The notes beneath the pieces were generated by a model that was not told the DNA's origin, searched no databases, and saw nothing but the letters and a program-made list of their open reading frames with translations. Positions 16,086 to 21,074 of a DNA stretch of 21,074 bases are shown one piece after another. The number at the start of each line of letters is the position of its first letter. Within the stretch, counting starts at the first letter, position 1. The stretch comes from JBKJVQ01 sp046717125 (GTDB lineage: Bacteria > Pseudomonadota > Alphaproteobacteria > Rhizobiales > Methyloligellaceae): positions 1 to 21,074 of the forward strand of contig JBKJVQ010000267.1 of assembly GCA_046717125.1 (NCBI GenBank), written 5' to 3'. Both the position numbers and the translations under genes were made by a program.

Positions 16086-16160
16086 GCCCCCTTCGTCTAA
16101 TGGTTAGGACGTCAGGTTTTCAACCTGAAAACAGGGGTTCAATTCCCCTAGGGGGTACCA
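16086..16160 (+). tRNA. tRNA-Glu (anticodon UUC), CCA encoded
   Basis: The 75-base sequence folds as a full cloverleaf. The acceptor arm GCCCCCT pairs with AGGGGGT, giving a G1-U72 wobble at the end. The D arm is in the region of GTCTAATGGTTAGGAC. The anticodon stem TCAGG/CCTGA encloses TTTTCAA, placing TTC at 16119-16121. The T arm is AGGGG-TTCAATT-CCCCT. Discriminator A and CCA are encoded. The acceptor wobble and the loop start/end (T32 and A38 instead of the usual C-C of tRNA-Glu) are slightly unusual. A good promoter lies upstream. No repeat resembling an attachment site was seen within the window. Confidence 0.95.
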
Positions 16161-16179
16161 CCTCCGCGCCCGGCGAGCT

Positions 16180-16599
16180 TTACCACTTTCCAATATTTTC
16201 CATTGAGGCCCAAGGCTCCTGCTTCGGCAACGCCGCGCCTTTCTGTAGCAATTCGACCGAAATGTTGTCGGGCGACCGGATGAACGCCATGCGGCCATCG
16301 CGCGGCGGGCGATTGATCGTCACGCCCTTGTCCAGCAGGCGCTGACACGCCGCATAGATGTCATCGACCTGGTAGGCGAGATGGCCGAAGTTCCGGCCCT
16401 CTCCATAAGTTTCCGGATCCCAATTGTGCGTCAGTTCGACCTGCGCATCTTCGTCTCCGGGCGCCGCGAGGAAAATCAGCGTAAAGCGGCCGGCCGGATT
16501 GTCCATCCGGCGTACCTCTTTCAAACCAAGCTTGTTGCAATAGAAGTCGAGCGACTTGTCGACATCGGTGACGCGCACCATGGTGTGCAAATATTTCAT
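16180..16599 (-). CDS. gloA: Lactoylglutathione lyase (glyoxalase I)
   Basis: GloA converts the hemithioacetal of methylglyoxal and glutathione to S-lactoylglutathione, the first step of methylglyoxal detoxification. The 139-residue protein is of the short bacterial type, usually nickel- or cobalt-dependent. Metal ligands corresponding to H5, E56, H74 and E122 of E. coli GloA are H5 (MKYLHTMVRV), E55 (DAQVELTHNWD), H73 (NFGHLAYQVDD) and E116 (NISVELLQK). The ATG at 16599 has GGAG 7 bases upstream; the open frame extends 76 codons further but that part is not protein-like. It stands alone, convergent with the tRNA gene and divergent from the cold-shock gene. Confidence 0.95.
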   Translation of the reverse strand: MKYLHTMVRVTDVDKSLDFYCNKLGLKEVRRMDNPAGRFTLIFLAAPGDEDAQVELTHNWDPETYGEGRNFGHLAYQVDDIYAACQRLLDKGVTINRPPRDGRMAFIRSPDNISVELLQKGAALPKQEPWASMENIGKW

Positions 16600-16666
16600 A
16601 CGTTGGCTCCGTTTTCGGGTCCGGGCATTTTCGCAGCCGCGCGGGCGATGGCAAGCTCCGGCGGAA

Positions 16667-16680
16667 GTCGCCATGGCGAC
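16667..16680. promoter_or_regulatory. Perfect 14-bp palindrome upstream of gloA
   Basis: GTCGCCATGGCGAC is identical to its reverse complement. It lies 67 bases upstream of the gloA ATG in the 351-base gene-free stretch 16600-16950 between divergent gloA and the cold-shock gene. A dimeric regulator could bind it; no specific regulator is recognised. Palindromes of this size arise by chance in GC-rich DNA only occasionally. Confidence 0.35.
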
Positions 16681-16724
16681 GCGAAGTCCGGTGATGCGCG
16701 GTTGGACGCCGATAGATGTGTTAT

Positions 16725-16742
16725 GGCCACACCGGTGTTGCC
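16725..16742. promoter_or_regulatory. 18-bp palindrome with one mismatch pair, gloA-csp intergenic
   Basis: The sequence GGCCACACCGGTGTTGCC is symmetrical about its centre except for one C/T pair, with the perfect core ACACCGGTGT. It lies 45 bases beyond the palindrome at 16667-16680 and about 210 bases before the cold-shock gene. It may be an operator or a hairpin in a transcript; the sequence does not decide. Confidence 0.35.
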
Positions 16743-16861
16743 GCCTCGTTTCTGAATAGATTCCGTCGTTTAGTTCTTCCGGCTCGCACCAGACTCTATC
16801 TCGACCGCGTGTGGAGAAGCGGGGCATGCAAGAAAATTACGCTGGTCTGACCATTCCGCTT

Positions 16862-16885
16862 TGGTATGTTCGCCGTTAGATACCA
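16862..16885 (+). other. Hairpin in the probable leader of the cold-shock gene
   Basis: TGGTAT and ATACCA are perfect complements around a 12-base loop, 66 bases before the cold-shock ATG. Cold-shock mRNAs often have long structured leaders whose folding changes with temperature; whether this one does is inference. No clear promoter was found in 16743-16861. Confidence 0.25.
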
Positions 16886-16950
16886 TCCTGTCGATTCGGG
16901 TTTGCGCGTTACGGCGGATCGGGCACGGCGGCGTACAAGCGGGGGACAGT

Positions 16951-17535
16951 ATGGCGGCGAAGACCTCGCCACAGGTCGAAGAGCACATCGGGCTCGGCGA
17001 GGAACCGCCGGTCGAGGTCTTCGAGGTTGCCGGCACAATCAAATGGTTCGACGCTTCGAAGGGCTATGGCTTCATCATCCCGGATCGTCCGGGATTGCCC
17101 GACATCCTGCTGCATGTGACCTGCCTGCGCCGCGACGGTTTCCAGACCGCATACGAAGGCGCGCGCATCGTCTGCGAGGCGATGGAGCGGCCGCGTGGTC
17201 TGCAAGCGTTCCGGATCGTCTCCATGGACGAGTCGACAGCGGTGCATCCTTCGATGCTGCCGCAGCGAACGAACGTATCCGTGACGCCCGAGAGCGACTG
17301 GGAGCGCGCCCTGGTGAAATGGTTCAATCGTCAGAAGGGGTTTGGATTTCTGACGCGAGGGCCGAACACGCCCGACATTTTTGTCCATATGGAGACGCTG
17401 CGGCGCTTCGGCTTCACCGAGCTTCGGCCCGGCCAACTCGTCCTTGTGCGTTACGGCAAGGGGAAGGACGGACTCATGGCGGCGGAAATCAAGCCGGACG
17501 GCGGTTCCTCTCCCGGGTTCCCGGCGTCGCATTGA
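16951..17535 (+). CDS. Cold-shock protein with two cold-shock domains
   Basis: This 194-residue protein carries two CspA-type domains that bind single-stranded RNA or DNA. The first, about 27-92, has GTIKWFDASKGYGFI and DILLHV; the second, about 118-181, has ALVKWFNRQKGFGFL and DIFVHM. Both RNA-binding motifs (KGYGFI and KGFGFL) are intact. The domains are joined by a linker of about 25 residues, and an acidic N-terminal stretch precedes the first. The ATG at 16951 has GGGGGA just upstream, which fixes the start; the frame extends further upstream but without protein-like sequence. The stop codon overlaps the start of the DUF192 gene. Such tandem-domain proteins are common in alphaproteobacteria and need not be cold-induced. 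Confidence 0.93.
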   Translation: MAAKTSPQVEEHIGLGEEPPVEVFEVAGTIKWFDASKGYGFIIPDRPGLPDILLHVTCLRRDGFQTAYEGARIVCEAMERPRGLQAFRIVSMDESTAVHPSMLPQRTNVSVTPESDWERALVKWFNRQKGFGFLTRGPNTPDIFVHMETLRRFGFTELRPGQLVLVRYGKGKDGLMAAEIKPDGGSSPGFPASH

Positions 17536-18023
17536 AACCATTCGTCCTGCGCATTTCCCATGCCGTTGCGATTGCCGCAGTCCTGGTTGCGGCTGCGGCT
17601 CTGATCGCGCATTGGGGCGCATCTGCGCAGGAGATGCAGGCGGGCGTCGGGACGGTCGTGCTGGAGACCGGCAGCGGCAAGCACAGCTACTCCGTCGAGA
17701 TCGCCGACACTGCGCCGAAGCGCACGATGGGGTTGATGTACCGGCGGACCATGCCGCCGGACAAGGGCATGCTCTTCATCTACGAAAAGCCGCAGCCGAT
17801 TTTCATGTGGATGAAGAACACGTATATCCCGCTTGATATGGTGTTCATCGCCGCCGACGGAAAAGTGAAACACATCGCCCAGCACACGGAGCCGTTCTCG
17901 GAGGCGCCGATCGGCTCGGGCGGCGAGGTCCTCGGTGTGCTGGAGCTGAACGCCGGCACGGCGGACAAGATTGGACTGAAGGCCGGAGATCGCGTCGTGC
18001 ATCCGGCGTTCAAGGCGGAGTAG
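17532..18023 (+). CDS. Exported DUF192 family protein
   Basis: This 163-residue protein has an N-terminal signal peptide (hydrophobic stretch at about 11-28, with likely cleavage after GASA before QEMQAG) and a DUF192 domain at about 45-160. Family motifs seen are RTMGLMYRRTMPPDKGMLF, PIFMWMKNTYIPLDM and FIAADGKVKHI, and EPFSEAPIGSGG. The function of DUF192 is not established; the protein probably acts in the periplasm. The only start that includes the full signal peptide is TTG at 17532, inside the cold-shock gene's stop region (TTGA), giving a 4-base overlap and implying translational coupling. A GTG or ATG start further in would delete the signal peptide. Confidence 0.9.
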   Translation: MKPFVLRISHAVAIAAVLVAAAALIAHWGASAQEMQAGVGTVVLETGSGKHSYSVEIADTAPKRTMGLMYRRTMPPDKGMLFIYEKPQPIFMWMKNTYIPLDMVFIAADGKVKHIAQHTEPFSEAPIGSGGEVLGVLELNAGTADKIGLKAGDRVVHPAFKAE

Positions 18024-18110
18024 CCTGCTGATCGTACCGCCGCTCGCTTGACCTGGTGCAAGGGTCACCGAGCATGACGCCGAATTATCGGGGCAATGGC
18101 CGGCGGCGCG

Positions 18111-19666
18111 TCAGTCGATCGGCTGGATTTCCCCCGGCCGCCAGGTTTTGTCGAACCATGGCTCAAGCGGACCGTAAAGCCGGAAGATTGCGAACCAGCC
18201 TTTGCCCGGGACCGTCTGCACCCAGTTTGCTTCCTTGCCCTCGGGTGCCTTAGGTCCGACGTAAAGATCGACCGAGCCGTCAGCATTTGCGATCATCTTG
18301 TCGCGCTTGTTGTTCTTGCTGGGGAATGGCTGGCCGCTCTGTAGTTCCGAGCGTGTCTGCGGGTCGTAGATCACTAGCGATTAGAAATTTGTTGCAGGAG
18401 CGTTGGCAGGCACGTTCATTCGATAGGTCTTCGCGCCGTCAAACGGATTTCCAGACGTATCGGCGTAGCTGAGGGCGTATTGCGAGCTTTTGCCGACGAT
18501 CTTCGCGGCCATGGCGGGCGTATTGACTGCGGCCTGATAGAAGAAATTCGTGCGCGCATCCATATTCATGCCGGACATGCCATCGCCGTCAAGCCAGCGG
18601 TAGTCTCCGCCTATGAAGCCGGTCCTCCATTGACTGTCTGGATAGAGCGGCGATCGTGGATCACGATTGCGAATACGATAGCCCGCGATGTGGCGTTACC
18701 AACCGCAACTGCGTCGGTCAGTATTTTTGTCATTCGTGCGTCGGGCGCGAACTTCTGGCCCTTGCGGATCCCGATACTGGCGGCAAGCCCGCGCAGTTCG
18801 GGATCGAAGAGTTCGAGCGGCTCCTTTTGGATGACGCGATCAACTTCCTCATAGAACTCGAAATCGTTAGCGTGGATCGTATTGTACGGCACGTTAGAAC
18901 CATTGAAGAATTCCATCTTCGGCGGATCGCCACCTTGCTGAGCGAGTAGATCTTGACCCCCTCGCGGAACATTTTCGAAGACGCATCCGGCTTGCCGTCC
19001 ACGAGGAAACCGCGAAGGAACAGTATGTTCACATGGGACGGAGACTGCACGACGAAGTACTCGCCACCGTCCTTTTTATCCTTCGCTACTTCCCCTTTGA
19101 AATCGGCGGGCACGATGAGGTACTTGCCACCCTTTCCCTGATCGAGACCGGGAACGCCCATGTCGACGACGAAGCGGAAGAACGCATCATTGACGGTACC
19201 AGGCCCTGATCCCGGCGGAACCTCGATCACGGTCGGGCCATCGACTTCGAGATCGAGAAGCGCCAAAAGATAGACGGTATCCGTGTTGCCCGTCAGCAGT
19301 AGCGGGCTGGAATCAAGCAAATTATCGAAGATGACAGCCTGATTGCTCTTACTCGCACCCAGTTCGGCGTTACCCGACCGGATAGCATCGACAACTGCAG
19401 CGGGCATTAAGTTGAGGAATACTTCCACGCCGCGGACGAAGTCGAGATTGTCGTAGACCATCTGCGCCGTCTCGGCTGTCGGCACGCCGTTGACAAATTT
19501 GAGTGTGCCGAGTCTGGTCTCGACGGCATCGGGCGTCATGAGCTTATCGGGAATCTTGTTATTGAAGCCGGGCGTCGGATCCACGCCGACGGCGGGCACT
19601 TGCGCGCTAGCGGCGGTGTGTCGTCAGAGCGGCCGCGATCAGGCCGTGCCTGCATGCGAGCTTCAT
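18111..19666 (-). pseudogene. DUF1254/DUF1214 exported protein, broken by three frameshifts and a nonsense codon
   Basis: The pieces together make an almost complete DUF1254 (N-terminal) plus DUF1214 (C-terminal) protein of about 510 residues; the function of the family is not established. The ATG at 19666 has AGGA 8 bases upstream and starts a signal peptide (MKLACRHGLIAAAL). Lesions, in reading order: a frameshift near 19615, inside the signal peptide before ASAQVPAVGVD; a frameshift near 18930, between YSLSK and DPPKMEFFNG; a frameshift near 18670, between NATSRAIVF and RNRDPRSPLYPDS; and TAA at 18381-18383 where the family has tryptophan, in ATNF-stop-SLVIYDP. The second and third fit single-base losses. 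The last conserved piece is GWFAIFRLYGPLEPWFDKTW. Sequencing error is possible but four lesions in one gene favour decay. Confidence 0.88.
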
Positions 19667-19822
19667 AGCTGTGATCCTACTGTAAGTACTGATTCCAACC
19701 AGAGGCCGCCAATTCTCTGCAATAGTTGTTTGTTTCGGTGTTGATCCGAGAGACATTTCGACAGTCTCGCGGAACTTACCTTGCGGAGGATTTCGAACAC
19801 GATCTGCAGTTAAGCCGATTGT

Positions 19823-20169
19823 TTGTGATATAACTTTTAAGGTGACAACCAGACACACGAGGCAAACCGCCAAGATTGCGCCCTTTAAGACAATCGATGC
19901 TGTATCGGTATGCGGGTGATCCGGGCGAAAGGTTCATTCCGCAGCCAGGCTTCCAGATGAGCGGCAAACGGAACGAACATGCCGCCGGTGGCAAAACCCC
20001 AGGCGGCGGCCATCATCTTCGGCGCTATGTCGTATTGTTTAGACCAAACCCAAGCAGCCACCAACAAGAAGGCGCCACACAGATAATCCTCGATCATTGT
20101 GGTCGCGTTGACTGCAAAATAGCCAATGCCTCGACGAGCGGTTTCGCCAACAAGGAAGACAAACGCCAT
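19823..20169 (-). pseudogene. Small multi-pass membrane protein, frameshifted
   Basis: The first frame from the ATG at 20169 encodes MAFVFLVGETARRG, two hydrophobic segments around IEDYLCGAFLLVAAWVW and MMAAAWGFATGGMFVPF, then AHLEAWLRNEPFA before running out of frame. From about 19920 a neighbouring frame supplies DHPHTDTASIVLKG and a third membrane helix AILAVCLVCLVVTLKVI. A one-base loss near 19920 explains this. A further upstream frame change near 20188 may separate a start at 20200 (MNVV) from NWLTYAM. The 3' limit is uncertain because the second frame stays open to 19607, past the start of the neighbouring DUF1254 gene. The family resembles small unknown membrane proteins; no function is claimed. 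Confidence 0.6.
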
Positions 20170-20542
20170 CGCATAGGTAAGCCAATTACACGACGTTCAT
20201 GTCGATGTTCCGTTGCGGTGGACTCCTCGACGTTTGCTAATTCAACTCTTGTTTGCGGCTGAAAATTTGTGGTCACCGGGCTCGGCGCCTTCCGTTTGCC
20301 CCGCCGCTTTCGAGCCCGCAAGCAAAAGCGACCCGCAAGTCAGTATTATGTCCTGTGTCTCTAGTCAGAAACAGCGCGAAATGCGCAGACCGCAAAAAAC
20401 CGATCTCGATCCAGCGCGCCCCGCGCGGAACGCCTTTCCGATCATCCTCTTTGCTTGCCGTTCCGGCATTGGCGACGGCCGACAATTTGCTCAGTCCAAG
20501 GAGCGTGAACGCCTCGCCCCGGCTCAAGACCGGCGCTTTGCG
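20170..20542. other. Gene-free stretch between decayed genes and the SphA-type gene
   Basis: About 370 bases in which no frame on either strand gives a protein-like product. Open frames here are short or are continuations of shadow frames of the neighbouring gene; the minus-strand frame at 20273-20527 has no recognisable motif. No hairpin followed by Ts was found after the SphA-type stop. It may hold eroded remains of another gene, but I could not recognise any. Confidence 0.5.
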
Positions 20543-21074
20543 TCATTGTTTCGCGACCGACAGCGGCATGCTGATAGTCAGGAATCCAGCATCGCCTTCA
20601 GCGCGGTTTCGGGCGTCGAACTCGTGCAGCCATTTCAGCTCGGTGCTCACAGGCAACCGCCCGAGTTTGAAACCATAGGTCAGGCTCGGACCGAGCGCGG
20701 TGACCTCGCCCTCGAATGCGCCGAGAACCGCGCCCCGGCCGTTGTCTCCCGAGACCTGGTCGTAGCGATAGCCGACGAGACCGACCGCGAACGTCTTGGA
20801 GAAGTGCTTCATCAGCGCGAATTCGACGTGAAACTCGGTGCCTGAATCGTAGTCGGTGTCGTGGTTCTCCCAGTTGAAGGTGAAGCCTGCGGCGACGGAC
20901 GCCTCAAGTCCCTTCGGACTGAGCCAGGTGACCGCTCCGTTCGTGTCGAGCGCCCAGCGATTGAAGCCGATATTTGCGATCTTGGTTTCCTTCCACTGGC
21001 CGATCGGCACATTGAGAAGGGCACCCACATTCCAATGCCAATTGCCGTGATGCCAACCGATCAGCGTGGTCCCG
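20543..21074 (-). CDS. SphA/MetA-type outer-membrane transporter (N-terminal part outside window)
   Basis: This is the last 176 residues of a beta-barrel protein of the SphA/'meta-pathway of phenol degradation' family, usually about 300 residues and thought to form an outer-membrane channel for hydrophobic compounds. Family features are ANIGFNRWALDTNGAVTW, AAGFTFNWENHDTDY, SGTEFHVEFALMKHFS, GLVGYRYDQVSGD, EVTALGPSLTYGFKLG and the end GDAGFLTISMPLSV. Alternating hydrophobic residues fit beta strands. The frame is open to the window edge, in frame from 21073. The stop at 20543 is intact and no lesion was seen in this part, unlike the two genes to its left. The substrate cannot be inferred. Confidence 0.85.
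   Translation of the reverse strand, partial: GTTLIGWHHGNWHWNVGALLNVPIGQWKETKIANIGFNRWALDTNGAVTWLSPKGLEASVAAGFTFNWENHDTDYDSGTEFHVEFALMKHFSKTFAVGLVGYRYDQVSGDNGRGAVLGAFEGEVTALGPSLTYGFKLGRLPVSTELKWLHEFDARNRAEGDAGFLTISMPLSVAKQ

Noticed and set aside
16086..16160. tRNA-Glu as an integration site for a genomic island
   Set aside because: No integrase gene and no repeat of the tRNA 3' end was seen to the right within the window; the next genes (gloA, csp, DUF192) look like core genes.
16600..16827. A 76-codon N-terminal extension of glyoxalase I
   Set aside because: The extension is rich in Arg and Cys without structure, whereas the ATG at 16599 has GGAG upstream and matches the family start.
16866..18023. 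A 385-codon frame that would fuse a long N-terminal part to DUF192
   Set aside because: The first 220 codons overlap the cold-shock gene in another frame and are not protein-like; only the part from 17532 carries a signal peptide and the DUF192 domain.
20213..20845. A 210-codon + strand frame at the right end
   Set aside because: Most of it is antisense to the SphA-type gene, and the part before 20543 has no recognisable protein features.
1..21074. CRISPR arrays, insertion sequences, phage genes, toxin-antitoxin or defence clusters
   Set aside because: I looked for regularly spaced repeats, transposase motifs and typical small gene pairs on both strands and found none.

Overview
The window reads as high-GC chromosomal DNA of an alphaproteobacterium, most likely Hyphomicrobiales (Rhizobiales). 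Supporting this are an adjacent divK-pleD pair, a topA-rnr-DUF983-rpmG group, a class I PHA synthase, an alaC-hom-glpX-recJ group and a double-cold-shock-domain protein followed by a DUF192 protein. The genus cannot be fixed from the sequence alone.

Layout. 1-1728 (+): the 3' part of divK and complete pleD, polar cell-cycle and c-di-GMP signalling. 1729-2118: a gene-free stretch between convergent genes, holding a good terminator hairpin and two other inverted repeats. 2119-7707 (-): rpmG, DUF983, rnr and topA, transcribed as topA > rnr > DUF983 > rpmG, with a candidate promoter carrying a perfect -35 upstream of topA. 7708-8123: a short divergent region with an AT-rich imperfect inverted repeat and a small unknown ORF whose end overlaps phaC. 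8109-9947 (-): phaC. 10121-15981 (+): a small lipoprotein, then alaC, hom, glpX and recJ, covering amino-acid and sugar-phosphate metabolism and DNA repair. 16041-16160: a promoter and a tRNA-Glu(UUC). 16180-16599 (-): gloA. 16951-18023 (+): the cold-shock protein and DUF192 gene, overlapping by an unusual TTGA junction.

The right end differs. From 18111 to about 20170 (-) lie two decayed genes: a DUF1254/DUF1214 protein with three frameshifts and a nonsense codon, and a small membrane protein with at least one frameshift. About 370 bases with no recognisable gene follow, then the C-terminal part of a SphA/MetA-type outer-membrane protein that runs off the window. This looks like an accessory segment undergoing erosion, unlike the intact housekeeping genes to its left.

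I did not find a convincing new multi-gene system. There is no CRISPR array, insertion sequence, phage gene or toxin-antitoxin pair. The most checkable items are the inverted-repeat control elements upstream of topA, phaC and alaC, the structured gene-free stretches, the TTGA-coupled cold-shock/DUF192 pair, and the pattern of lesions in the decaying segment.
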